Part shown: positions 25,836 through 34,419 of the stretch, piece after piece
Layout of the letters: the number at the start of each line of letters is the position of its first letter
Numbering within the stretch: position 1 is the stretch's first letter
Assembly (NCBI GenBank): GCA_050301235.1
Contig: JBNKZD010000291.1
Coordinates: 1-64,000 of the forward strand
DNA: 64,000 nucleotides
Reading direction: 5' to 3'
DNA from: JAFGIN01 sp050301235
Lineage (GTDB): Bacteria > Fibrobacterota > Chitinivibrionia > Chitinivibrionales > Chitinispirillaceae
Notes under the pieces: generated by a model
Seen by the model: the letters and a program-made list of their open reading frames with translations, nothing else
What the model was told of the DNA's origin: nothing
Databases searched by the model: none
Program-made: the position numbers and the translations under genes

Positions 25836-27458
25836 TTAATTCGCAACCGAAGTGTTCTCAGTCTGCACACTTGCTTCATCATCAAAAGAATCAATTTTTC
25901 TCCCCTGACGCAGAGCTTCTGCACGCAGCTCTTCAACACTTGACATTGGTTCATCAAGGTGTAAAACCATGAACTCTGCATCATCGGCAAGTTCGCAATC
26001 AGGCGCATTTTTTAGAATCCACTTGTAATTGCGCTCTGCTTTTTCCGGTTTGTTCAGATGCTCATCGTAGATAAAACCAATCATGAAAAATGTATTACAT
26101 CTTTTACTTTCATCGGATGAGAGCAGCAGATACTTCCTGTAATTAGCAATCGCCTGCATATAGGATTGTTTTTCTGTCTGAAGCTTTGCCAGTTCGATAA
26201 GTGCATTCTTACCTTCAGTGCTGAACAAAAACTCCTGTGATAAAGTCTGATAGATTGTTTCAGCCTGATCGACTGCACCCGTATCTCGCAATGAATCTGC
26301 TGTATGAAGTAACACCTTAGGGTCCTTATCCTGTTCATCACGATAATCATTCTGAAAGAATGTTACCTTTGCCTTTGCACGAAGCGAATGGAGAAGGCTG
26401 TCATAATAGATCTTCTGTTTTGTTTTCTGAATTTCAGCTATTTTATATTTCATATCATCTGGGGATACTGCCCATGAAGTTGAGTATGAATCATCAAAAA
26501 CACCAAATGCTATCATTTCTGAATCAACCGGGAACTCTTTTGGAATAGATGAACCCAACTCATTTTGAACATAACTGTCAACAATACAAATTTTTAACAG
26601 GTTATTAACTACATTATTGTAGAATGGCTGTTTTGTAATACCAACAGCTTCAGCCCGTTTTGAAAACAGTTTCCACTTCAAAAGCCATTCAACAAGTTCT
26701 TTATTGCCCTGAGGTTCGCTGTACGCACTGCGTCGCTCTTCTGGGATCCAGGACATGATTACATCCATGTCTGCCGGAGTAATGATTTTACCCTCACCAT
26801 ATACTTCGGAGATAGAATCCGGATATGGTTTTCCATACTCTTTCTGGAAAAACTGTTTCATGAAAAATTCCGGAATTTTTCTCCGAATACTATACACCCA
26901 TTCGCTCTTTACAGTATTTGAATCCGGTGCCTGGGAGTATTGTGCGAGAAATGCAGAATCGGGAGGATATTTTGCATAGAACATCGCTTCGACTATTTGA
27001 GATTTAACATCTTCAAACCCTGGAAGGTACGTCGAATCCCGTCCTGTTGTGTCAACTTTGATCGTTGCCCGGAATTTCTCAAGATTCTGATCATAATATG
27101 CTTTCAGTTCCTGTTCGGTAAAATCAAGTGTTTTCGGCAGATAATCAATCAGATACATCTGACCAGGGAAAAAACGTTGTTTCCATTCCCAGTCTTTACT
27201 ACCTTCGACCTTTGATTTGAATGAAGATGCTTTGGAACTGAGCACTTCGATTTCGACAAACCTGGTTATCTCTGATGCGTCATCAGGAAAATAACTAGAC
27301 AGTTTCTGAGGATAATACTGAAGAGCTTTTTTGTACCCTTCGAAATCATCCTTGGTTAATGTTTTTGAACCAATTTTTACTAATTGATCCGAGCCCTTTT
27401 GATTTGAACACCCGCCTGCAATAAGCGCGGCGACAGCCAGCACAACTAATTGTTTCAT
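25836..27458 (-). CDS. SurA/PpiD-like periplasmic lipoprotein with TPR repeats, no isomerase domain
   Basis: 540 residues from the ATG that follows TGAGG; a TTG five codons earlier is less likely. The signal peptide ends in a lipobox (AALIAGGC, Cys about 17). Two SurA-N-like chaperone halves are visible: about 25-125 (KIGSKTLTKDDFEGYKKAL, DFTEQELKAYYDQNLEKFRA) and about 225-290 (KIITPADMDVIMSWIPEE, NKELVEWLLKWKLFSKRAE). The parvulin isomerase domain that normally lies nearby is not seen. The C-terminal part (about 380-500) has TPR-like repeats (ALIELAKLQTEKQSYMQAI, KAERNYKWILKNAPD). It may act as an outer-membrane-protein or secretion chaperone. It ends at a strong terminator. Confidence 0.75.
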   Translation of the reverse strand: MKQLVVLAVAALIAGGCSNQKGSDQLVKIGSKTLTKDDFEGYKKALQYYPQKLSSYFPDDASEITRFVEIEVLSSKASSFKSKVEGSKDWEWKQRFFPGQMYLIDYLPKTLDFTEQELKAYYDQNLEKFRATIKVDTTGRDSTYLPGFEDVKSQIVEAMFYAKYPPDSAFLAQYSQAPDSNTVKSEWVYSIRRKIPEFFMKQFFQKEYGKPYPDSISEVYGEGKIITPADMDVIMSWIPEERRSAYSEPQGNKELVEWLLKWKLFSKRAEAVGITKQPFYNNVVNNLLKICIVDSYVQNELGSSIPKEFPVDSEMIAFGVFDDSYSTSWAVSPDDMKYKIAEIQKTKQKIYYDSLLHSLRAKAKVTFFQNDYRDEQDKDPKVLLHTADSLRDTGAVDQAETIYQTLSQEFLFSTEGKNALIELAKLQTEKQSYMQAIANYRKYLLLSSDESKRCNTFFMIGFIYDEHLNKPEKAERNYKWILKNAPDCELADDAEFMVLHLDEPMSSVEELRAEALRQGRKIDSFDDEASVQTENTSVAN

Positions 27459-27501
27459 TGAATAGAACCTCAAAATTTAAAGGAATTAATAGTTTTACAT
27501 T

Positions 27502-27858
27502 TTATTCAAGAGCAGCAACTGCTTCATCCAGATCATCATAGATTTCCAGCAGAGATGTTGCCCCTATGATTTCGATAATTTCGTAAACGTTTTCATTAAT
27601 ATTGGCAATTTTAAAGCAGCCACCTTTTTCTTTTGCAGATTTGGAAAAATGCAGAAGTATACCAAGCCCCGTACTATTCACATAACGCAGTTGTTTAAAA
27701 TCAACAACAAGCTTCACAATGCCATCATTGAGCAGATTTATAACCTTTTCCAGTACCGTTTCAACATTTGTAGCATCAAGATCACCAACGAAACGAATCA
27801 ATTTCGCGTTTTCTTTGCCACGAATCTCTTCATAAATTAATTCAATTTGAGACTCCAT
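27502..27858 (-). CDS. STAS-domain anti-sigma factor antagonist
   Basis: 118 residues forming a single STAS domain of the SpoIIAA/RsbV type. The phosphorylatable Ser is in YVNSTGLGILLHF (about residue 57). In the known partner-switching cycle the dephosphorylated antagonist binds the anti-sigma kinase and frees a sigma factor. It is the last of four small regulatory genes on the minus strand, six bases after the STAS-kinase fusion. Confidence 0.88.
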   Translation of the reverse strand: MESQIELIYEEIRGKENAKLIRFVGDLDATNVETVLEKVINLLNDGIVKLVVDFKQLRYVNSTGLGILLHFSKSAKEKGGCFKIANINENVYEIIEIIGATSLLEIYDDLDEAVAALE

Positions 27859-27864
27859 ACCAAA

Positions 27865-28659
27865 CTATTCCTCTCTGACCTTTTTTACATGCACCACAGT
27901 ACCATGTTCAGATGTATTAAACGTTAATTCGTCAGTAAGCATTTTAATTAACATCAACCCTCGTCCCCGCTTATCATCGGGTTTTACCTCCGGATGTTCA
28001 TCGGGTTTAAGGTGTGACCTGAGCGAAAACATTTTATCAGGATCACTGATATTGGTAACATCAATTTCAATTTTATCCGGATCGATACTCACTTTTATAC
28101 CGATTTCATGATTTGAACCGTTTAAACCATGTTCCACCGCATTATTACAAATTTCATCAACAATCGTTTCGATCCTGAATGCATCCCTGTTCCCATACCC
28201 CTTCTGACGAGCTATCCGACTGACCAGCTGCCTGACCGCAGGAACCATCTTAAGATTGGATGGAAATGTCAGATCAACCTGTTCGGGCTTCTTCTCTTTT
28301 TCCCATTTATATGAATTTACTGCAGAACGAACATCATTAAACATTTTAAATATTTTCGATGCTCCCATTAAATTCAGTTTAGTCCGAATTTCCAGGATTA
28401 CTCCAGCCAGAACAAGATCACCGCCTGTATCGATCAATCGCTTACGAGCGCCCATTAATTCGCCCAATGCAGCAGAGGAAACCAGTGTGACTCCACTCAT
28501 ATCCGCAATAGTAAAAACAGATTTGCCCCCCTGCACCTTCGCAAAAACTTTTTCGATAGTATTTATCGTGTCAGATTCAAGCGCACCCTGAATATGCACA
28601 ACAACAACACCCGGTGTTGCAGGAAGTTCTTCAATTTCAATGTTTAACAAATCAGTCAT
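27865..28659 (-). CDS. STAS domain fused to RsbW-like anti-sigma kinase
   Basis: 264 residues from the ATG after CAGGATGG; an upstream TTG overlapping the previous gene is unlikely. Residues about 5-115 are a STAS domain (VVVVHIQGALESD, MSGVTLVSSAALGELMGARK, with SS at the phospho-site). Residues about 125-260 are a GHKL/HATPase domain: IETIVDEICNNAVEHG (N-box) and DKRGRGLMLIKMLTDEL (G2-like box). The fusion puts antagonist and kinase in one chain, which normally are separate opposing proteins. It lies between a stand-alone kinase and a stand-alone antagonist. The target sigma factor is not in the window. Confidence 0.83.
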   Translation of the reverse strand: MTDLLNIEIEELPATPGVVVVHIQGALESDTINTIEKVFAKVQGGKSVFTIADMSGVTLVSSAALGELMGARKRLIDTGGDLVLAGVILEIRTKLNLMGASKIFKMFNDVRSAVNSYKWEKEKKPEQVDLTFPSNLKMVPAVRQLVSRIARQKGYGNRDAFRIETIVDEICNNAVEHGLNGSNHEIGIKVSIDPDKIEIDVTNISDPDKMFSLRSHLKPDEHPEVKPDDKRGRGLMLIKMLTDELTFNTSEHGTVVHVKKVREE

Positions 28660-28679
28660 AAACCATCCTGATAGCTGTA

Positions 28680-29138
28680 TCAATCAGATTGTGAATCTTC
28701 ACGTTTTCTAACAACATGCACAGAAGTCAGATTTTGACTATCAATTTTTACATCAAGCTTTTCTGAAAGCATACGTACGATCTCCAGCCCCAGTCCCTGA
28801 TGAGGCAGTGAACCATCTTCTGAAAAATTTACCGGAACATTAAGTGAGGTGCGCAGTTTTTCGACATTTTCTTTCAGGCCACCCTGATCTTTGATCGTAA
28901 ATTCTATACGTTCACTAAAAAATGTACACTCCAGTTCAACACGCGCATCCTCGGTACGGCAACCAAAGTTAACTGCATTATTGCAGAGTTCATCAACGAT
29001 AATCTCCGAACGGTATGCAAACTTTGGCGAAAAATTGGATATTTGAAGAAGTTCGGACACATATTTCCGAACAGCAGGAATATACTCCAGGTTGCCAGGA
29101 AAACAAAGCTTGATTGTATATGGAAAAGTAATATCCAT
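28680..29138 (-). CDS. RsbW/SpoIIAB-like anti-sigma serine kinase (HATPase_c)
   Basis: 152 residues, a single GHKL ATPase domain. The N-box is RSEIIVDELCNNAVNFG, the G1 region IKDQGG and the G2 box HQGLGLEIVRMLSE. Known relatives bind and inhibit a sigma factor and phosphorylate a STAS antagonist. It shows clear similarity to the C-terminal half of the adjacent fusion protein (both have PAVR..VS and IVDE.CNNAV), so the two probably arose by duplication. Confidence 0.85.
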   Translation of the reverse strand: MDITFPYTIKLCFPGNLEYIPAVRKYVSELLQISNFSPKFAYRSEIIVDELCNNAVNFGCRTEDARVELECTFFSERIEFTIKDQGGLKENVEKLRTSLNVPVNFSEDGSLPHQGLGLEIVRMLSEKLDVKIDSQNLTSVHVVRKREDSQSD

Positions 29139-29177
29139 TATCTGCCAGAAAACCTTTCTAAATCGAAGATTGCAGTA

Positions 29178-29516
29178 CTATTCATCACCATGAAGAATAA
29201 AGGCTTCATCTGCAGTGCTAATAATCCCTTTTTTGAGTAATAACTCAACAAGCCTTGATGTGACAGAAAGCAGAGTCGTAAATGTTGGGGCATCGTTAAG
29301 ACCTTTAATCTGAACATTTGCCTGAGCGTCCTTTTCGGAACCGCCACGCAACGTATCCAGTATGCACTCCATAACAAACATTATTTCACCGTAGGTCAGA
29401 TTACCCTTCCGGTAGTCGGAAAACTGCTGTATCGCACCCAGAATCAAGTCATTAAGTTTATTAAACTCATTCGCATCATCGAATACATTTTTGTAAGAAC
29501 CAATTTCCGCCATCAT
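29178..29516 (-). CDS. Conserved-looking small protein in the anti-sigma cluster
   Basis: 112 residues, mostly helical, with no recognised domain. Two adjacent ATGs follow a CGGGGGG site, and the second is probably better spaced. The first gene of the cluster, it precedes the RsbW-like kinase by 39 bases on the same strand, so a role in the same switch is plausible but not shown. Secondary-structure appearance (long amphipathic helices about 14-60 and 75-110) would fit a protein-binding adaptor. Confidence 0.55.
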   Translation of the reverse strand: MMAEIGSYKNVFDDANEFNKLNDLILGAIQQFSDYRKGNLTYGEIMFVMECILDTLRGGSEKDAQANVQIKGLNDAPTFTTLLSVTSRLVELLLKKGIISTADEAFILHGDE

Positions 29517-29757
29517 ACCCCCCGAATTACCAGAGATTCATATGAATAAACAAATATATAATATAGTATATCATCGAAACTATTGCTGTAAATGCTATTA
29601 TTTCAAAAAAATGCTCTATTATTTTTGTTTACCCAGCCTCCAGCACAGATCATTATTACGTGCACTTATTAAAAATGTTGTTTTTAACTCTGAAATCCGT
29701 AGCACATTTAAAAAATTTTTACAGTCCATTAAACCAGAATAGTTGCACAGATTGGTA

Positions 29758-30480
29758 TTACCTACTTTTTTCCCCGGTGGAATCAGACGATCTATCAATC
29801 TCCCTAGCTTTCAAGCTGGGAACAGTAAAAACATCGTATATCGAGGGTGTCTTACTATCATCCTCTTCAGTTGATGCGACTCTTTTTTCACCAACCATCT
29901 TCCGAACAAGAGCATTGATCATTGCAGTTGTTTTTGTAACAGCATCATCTACACACTCCTGAAGGACTTCCTGCCGCTCTATTGCATCAATATGTGAACT
30001 ACTGCTGACTTCAACAAACGGTTCGAACTCCCCAGGATGGAGTACACCCGCATAAATCACCCCCGAATAGGAGTATTCCCGGTTACCCAGACTATAAACC
30101 GTCAGACTTAATTCAAGCTCACCTTTAATTTCTGTCCGTAGAATATTTTTCCGCACCTTACTGACACTGCACTTCTTTACCGTCCCCCAGATAAAAAGCG
30201 TCGTATCAGTCGCAAATGCCTCTATCGATTCAACAAGTTCACGCGAAACTACTGGAAAATAATTGAACCTTATCTGACGTGCGTAGCGCTGTGACACGAT
30301 ACAATCCGCAAGATAAAGTGATGATTGCGTTGACAATCGTTTTCTCAGCTGTGTCTCGAATGTCTTTTCGATTGCAGGTGCCCCCTCTCCGGTTATTCCG
30401 ATAAACACAACCTCCTGGACTCCAGATTCGACTGTACATACAATCGATAATACAGTTAGAATAATTAGCAGGTTTTTCAT
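29758..30480 (-). CDS. Exported protein of unknown function
   Basis: 240 residues with a signal peptide (about 1-19, KNLLIILTVLSIVCTVESG). The mature part begins VQEVVFIGITGEGAPAIEK and has a Ser/Asp/Glu-rich, probably disordered tail after about 200. The first 170 residues show an alpha/beta pattern resembling a substrate-assembly or periplasmic GTP-cyclohydrolase-like fold only vaguely; I recognise no family. The ATG overlaps the stop of the FlhX gene by four bases, so it is translated in the same unit as fliK and flhX. Confidence 0.6.
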   Translation of the reverse strand: MKNLLIILTVLSIVCTVESGVQEVVFIGITGEGAPAIEKTFETQLRKRLSTQSSLYLADCIVSQRYARQIRFNYFPVVSRELVESIEAFATDTTLFIWGTVKKCSVSKVRKNILRTEIKGELELSLTVYSLGNREYSYSGVIYAGVLHPGEFEPFVEVSSSSHIDAIERQEVLQECVDDAVTKTTAMINALVRKMVGEKRVASTEEDDSKTPSIYDVFTVPSLKAREIDRSSDSTGEKSR

Positions 30481-30761
30481 GAATGAACCGTCCTTACCTC
30501 ACTGTTTGCACGATAAACCCAGCTTAAAATTTCCGCTACTGCAGTATATAATTCTGATGGTATCTCTCTGTCAATATCAACCTGTGCCAGCAGTTCCAGA
30601 AGATCATGATCCTGATAGACTGGAATACCATTCTGTTTTGCAGTTTCAATAATCCGCTCAGCAATGTGACCCTGTCCCTTGGCTATTACCTTAGGCGCCC
30701 TGTCCTCATGCTCATTGTACTTAAGAGCAACCGCCTTTTCTCTGACCTCTTTTTTGTTCAT
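30477..30761 (-). CDS. FlhX: FlhB cytoplasmic-domain homologue
   Basis: 94 residues equal to the C-terminal cytoplasmic domain of FlhB/YscU export-gate proteins: AVALKYNEHEDRAPKVIAKGQGHIAERI, GIPVYQDHDLLELL and IDREIPSELYTAVAEILSWVY. The NPTH autocleavage motif is absent, as in stand-alone FlhX proteins, which can replace the FlhB C-domain and help switch substrate specificity. It follows the fliK-like gene by one base, a common pairing in spirochaetes, clostridia and proteobacteria. Confidence 0.87.
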   Translation of the reverse strand: MNKKEVREKAVALKYNEHEDRAPKVIAKGQGHIAERIIETAKQNGIPVYQDHDLLELLAQVDIDREIPSELYTAVAEILSWVYRANSEVRTVHS

Positions 30762-30762
30762 T

Positions 30763-33150
30763 TCAGATCCTTATATCCACACCCTGATTCTGCAGTACAG
30801 GCCCGGAACTCTTTTTCTGAGAACTGGTATCTGCAGGTGTTTTAAAATGAAAATTTACAAAAGGAACCTGATGTTCCTGAAGAGATTTTCTTATCTGTTC
30901 CTGGTTTCGTACAAACCATGCAGTCACTTCCTTATGCTCAAACTCCATGGTGATAGAAAGGTTCTTCCCTTTCTCATAATCGAGTACGGCATGAATCTGC
31001 CCAAGACGGGATGGTGATGTATCAAGTTGTACGGTGAAATGTTTTTGTGTGTCATTCCCCTTTTTTCCCGTTCGTTTCTTCACAAAATGTAATGTCACAT
31101 CCGTCCACTCATTACCAATCTTTACCGGCAGTTCAAGTATCTGTGATGTTCCATCCCCGGCAGTAACCTGACGAGCCAGCAGCTGCATCGATTCGATCCG
31201 GTTGATCAATTGTTCTACCATTTTTTGTGGAGTACTTGGGGACATTTCACTGCTATTAACCACACCTGAACGAGCCAGACTATCAGCCCGCATTGCAGTT
31301 TCCCCATTTTCAGGCAGCAGATCAGTAACTTTCTCCTCAACAGTATCACGTTGATGCATCCCCGATTCAGTTGCAATAAGCAACGACTGTATTCCCGATT
31401 TTATTTCGTCTACATGCTCTCTGAATACTTCCAGCCCCGGAATAATTCTGCTGTACTGTCCCAGAAGATCCAGCACCGAGGAAATAACAGTAAGCTTCTG
31501 TGGTACCACTCCCGCTATCGGATCTTTCGGTTGAATTACCGTTTCAAGTGCAGTCATCAGAATAGACAAGCGCTCCCGCATCTGTATCGGTACAGAATTT
31601 AACAATTGTTGAGTCGGTGAGTCACCGGAACTTCGCAATAACATCTCAACACTGTCAACCGTTCCTGACAAAATATTCGCCAGTGCCAGCTCCTGAGGTT
31701 GCGTTACATTGCGAATATGCGCTAACTCCTGGCGTAACATGCTTTGAAAGGAGCGTACATTCTGCATAAAATCAGACACAGAATTGATACTGAATGTTCC
31801 TTTTACATCAGAACCAACTGAAACAACATTCTCATCACCCAATTGACTTCCCAATAAACGGTACAGTTCCGTTTTGACAGAGCCAGCAGGCATCGTCCCC
31901 TGAGCCATACGGGATTCTGTGATGATCCCCATTTTTTGCAATGTAGTTTCGATCATTGACAAAGCATCCTTATTCGTACCTGGGACAACTCCTACACCAT
32001 TGAGATTAAGGCCAGGCATGACATTACATTTTTCCATCACATCAAGAACACCTATTAGCAGGTCTGTACCCTTGGTACCTGGAAGTCGTGAGGCAATAAT
32101 TCCAGCCATATCCCTGTTCTGATTGAACAGATGCAGCCATTGCAACAGTTCATCTGAACTGTCCCTGCCAGACATGTTAACAAAAGTGCTTCCGGTATCT
32201 TTTATCGCACCGGCTAGCTGGGTGATAAATTCTTTATCAATACCACCATTGACAGTACAAAATTTTAAAAAAGTTTTCATAGGAATTTTCTGAAGCACAT
32301 CGGGAGCAACAGAACAGATTAATGAGCGCATCTGATCTTCAAGTGCCTGAGAAGTCACGAGGAATGCTCCGGCAGAGCTGGTTCCATCATCAGCGATTCG
32401 CAACGAAAGCATCCCTTCACTTTCAATTATACTGGTGAAGAGCGCATCCCAGCTGCTCAGCTCTGTCTGATTTCCAAGGAAGCTCAAAATGGAACTCTTA
32501 TCCTGAAACTGATAGATCCCATCAATAAAGTTCTGATCGGGAAAGGAGATCAGTCCGGGGCACATACTCATTAATGTAACCGGTGTTTTTACCTGTACTG
32601 TTGCAGTATTCAGCTGACTGATAAGACTCCTGATCCGGGCCTCGATATCTTTTAAATCACCACTCTTGCCATTTTCATTTAATAAATCAACTATTTGCTG
32701 CAGTTGCTCTGCCTGCTCTCCTGTGATCTGCTCTTTGATTCTTCCGGTGAGTTGTCTGAGTAATGCGGCTGATACTATCTCTTTTTGATCGCCTGTTTGA
32801 GATTCAATTTCTTCAAGTAGCGACTCGAGCGTCTTTATCAGAATTTTTACATCAGGGGAGTCCTGAAGTACCAGTTCATCACGAACCGTTTGAGCTACTA
32901 CCTGCCCTTCGGCTGGTGAAACTTTTCTGGTCAAAAACACGGCCCCATCAGCAATTTCAAAATTAACTTCATCCCCATCTGAAAAAGTGTGCCCCCGAGC
33001 AATAATCGTATACTGTTCATTTTCGGTAATCAGTTTGAAAATATCCATCTGAGCGGTTAATGCAATTTTCCCACTCCCCTGCTGGTACACTACTTTGGGG
33101 TTTCCGATCGCTGCTACTGGCCGAGAAGTCGAGTTCTGGATCATATACAT
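30763..33150 (-). CDS. FliK-like flagellar hook-length control protein
   Basis: 795 residues. The C-terminal 130 residues match the FliK hook domain (Flg_hook): LELPVKIGNEWTDVTLHFV, SRLGQIHAVLDYEKGKNLSI and a long amphipathic helix EQIRKSLQEHQVPFVNFHF. The N-terminal 640 residues are helical and low in known motifs, as expected for the molecular-ruler part. FliK measures hook length and triggers the export switch on FlhB. The downstream FlhX supports this call. No other flagellar genes are in the window, so the pair is separate from the main flagellar clusters. The start ATG lies upstream of a MITE-like repeat region. Confidence 0.75.
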   Translation of the reverse strand: MYMIQNSTSRPVAAIGNPKVVYQQGSGKIALTAQMDIFKLITENEQYTIIARGHTFSDGDEVNFEIADGAVFLTRKVSPAEGQVVAQTVRDELVLQDSPDVKILIKTLESLLEEIESQTGDQKEIVSAALLRQLTGRIKEQITGEQAEQLQQIVDLLNENGKSGDLKDIEARIRSLISQLNTATVQVKTPVTLMSMCPGLISFPDQNFIDGIYQFQDKSSILSFLGNQTELSSWDALFTSIIESEGMLSLRIADDGTSSAGAFLVTSQALEDQMRSLICSVAPDVLQKIPMKTFLKFCTVNGGIDKEFITQLAGAIKDTGSTFVNMSGRDSSDELLQWLHLFNQNRDMAGIIASRLPGTKGTDLLIGVLDVMEKCNVMPGLNLNGVGVVPGTNKDALSMIETTLQKMGIITESRMAQGTMPAGSVKTELYRLLGSQLGDENVVSVGSDVKGTFSINSVSDFMQNVRSFQSMLRQELAHIRNVTQPQELALANILSGTVDSVEMLLRSSGDSPTQQLLNSVPIQMRERLSILMTALETVIQPKDPIAGVVPQKLTVISSVLDLLGQYSRIIPGLEVFREHVDEIKSGIQSLLIATESGMHQRDTVEEKVTDLLPENGETAMRADSLARSGVVNSSEMSPSTPQKMVEQLINRIESMQLLARQVTAGDGTSQILELPVKIGNEWTDVTLHFVKKRTGKKGNDTQKHFTVQLDTSPSRLGQIHAVLDYEKGKNLSITMEFEHKEVTAWFVRNQEQIRKSLQEHQVPFVNFHFKTPADTSSQKKSSGPVLQNQGVDIRI

Positions 33151-33371
33151 ACATTTTACATTGAATTAATCATTTATGTCCATAACTCAAAAGGTTATTA
33201 CCTGAACACGTCGGATCAATAAATAGTAATCGCGTCAAGAAATCAGCGAATGCAGGTATCAGATCCCCAAAAAATAGCCGAATACCCTTTTCCAATAGGT
33301 ATATTTCTGCTATCCGGGTTCTGTTTGTGATGAAAACTGGTTGAACAACTGTCCTCACAGGAAGATCCAGG
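33151..33371. other. Upstream region of fliK-like gene
   Basis: No RNA or convincing gene. A 62-codon minus-strand frame (33170-33358, GTG start) ends 19 bases ahead of the fliK ATG but resembles nothing known and is not called. Confidence 0.4.
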
Positions 33372-33544
33372 ATTAAACTTAAAACCGCCTTAGATTGACG
33401 CGGATAACGCGTAATCTATTGTGCATAAAGGGTTTCAGTTCTTTCGGTCTTATCACCTGTAGATAAAACCTTCAAGAGCTTCAACCCTTTCTGCATCAAT
33501 ATCTTACGGTTCTCCACTGCCACCTACTGCGGTTTTTAGGTTCA
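33372..33544. repeat. MITE-like element, copy 1
   Basis: The terminal inverted repeats are imperfect here: left TTAAACTTAAAACCGCC, right GGTTTTTAGGTTCAA with GCGG before it. Internal sequence GGATAACGCGTAATCTATTG and TCTGCATCAATATCTTACGG is shared with copy 2 at 41958-42088. Copy 1 carries about 45 extra bases in the middle. Both copies are intergenic and contain no gene. Confidence 0.8.
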
Positions 33545-33596
33545 AGTGAAATATAAGAAATCCTGCGATTTCCGTTGGCGAATTCACACGCCAATA

Positions 33597-33648
33597 GGTA
33601 TGGGTTAACTAAAGTTGCGGCGGCCAGATACTCTTAGTGACCCATACC
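33597..33648. other. Structured hairpin element, copy 1
   Basis: GGTATGGGT and ACCCATACC make a perfect 9-bp outer stem. An inner stem ACTAA/TTAGT closes a loop with GTTGCG. The sequence around the 5' inner arm, GGTTAACTAAAGTTGCG, is nearly the same as GGTTGAACCAAGGTTGCG in copy 2, while the outer stem bases differ and remain paired. A small hairpin (TTGGCG/CGCCAA) lies just before it. It could be an RNA or a DNA cruciform. Confidence 0.5.
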
Positions 33649-33719
33649 TTCTCGCCCGGCGACCCATAAAAATTTTAAATATTATAAAAAAGAGAAGCTA
33701 AATAACAAAGCAATCTGAA

Positions 33720-34394
33720 TTAATAAACCCCAGTACCATTTACAAAAAGTTTCCCGATAAATGTCATAAAGAAACCAAATAATGGATCCAGAACATAGGA
33801 AATAGTTCTAATTTTAAGTATGCGTTCACTAACTATAAGGAAAATAAAACCTATCCCGATATAGCGGGAATAATAAAGGTATTTTGGGATTAATCTATTC
33901 GGAAGAAGGCCAATTAAAATCTTCGATCCATCAAGCGGCGCAAATGGGAGTAGGTTAAATAACGCAAGACTTGCGTTTACAAGAGCAAGCACGTATAACA
34001 AACTGTAAATTTCTCCTGCCATAGGTATGGGAAAAAAAACTAAAATTTTTGCTACAACAACTGTTACGGTTGCAACTAAAATATTCGAAACAGGACCTGC
34101 GAGACTTACAAGCATTATATCCCTTTTCGGATTTTTAAAATAACGTGGATCGACAGGAACTGGCTTTGCCCATCCAAATGGAATATAATGAGAAAGAAAT
34201 GTTCCTATCATCATCAATGTTCCTAGAGGATCAAGGTGTTTAATAGGATTCATGGTCAACCGACCCATTCGCCTGGCTGTGTCATCACCACATTTATATG
34301 CAACCCACCCATGAGCATATTCGTGAATGGTTAATGAAAATAACAAAATTGGCAAAAATAGAATAATTTCGTAAATTAACTGTTGATCCACCAA
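33720..34394 (-). CDS. Site-2 protease family (M50) membrane metalloprotease
   Basis: 224 residues with five or six membrane segments. The zinc motif HEYAHG (His-Glu-x-x-His, about residue 24-29) lies in the first span, TMNPIKHLDPLGTLMM follows, and the third ligand region LFNLLPFAPLDGSKIL (N/D-G motif) is in a later span. The family cleaves peptides within the membrane; this short YwhC-like group lacks the PDZ domain of RseP. The substrate is unknown. The gene upstream on the same strand is a polysaccharide deacetylase, 25 bases away. Confidence 0.88.
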   Translation of the reverse strand: MVDQQLIYEIILFLPILLFSLTIHEYAHGWVAYKCGDDTARRMGRLTMNPIKHLDPLGTLMMIGTFLSHYIPFGWAKPVPVDPRYFKNPKRDIMLVSLAGPVSNILVATVTVVVAKILVFFPIPMAGEIYSLLYVLALVNASLALFNLLPFAPLDGSKILIGLLPNRLIPKYLYYSRYIGIGFIFLIVSERILKIRTISYVLDPLFGFFMTFIGKLFVNGTGVY

Positions 34395-34419
34395 ATAACC
34401 CTGATATGTTGAATTTTAA

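Noticed and set aside
33170..33358. 62-codon minus-strand frame upstream of fliK
   Set aside because: GTG start, no family resemblance and overlap with a probable regulatory region; more likely chance.
33597..33660. Possible integron attC site
   Set aside because: The conserved GTTRRRY and RYYYAAC ends are not both present in the two copies, and no integrase gene is nearby.
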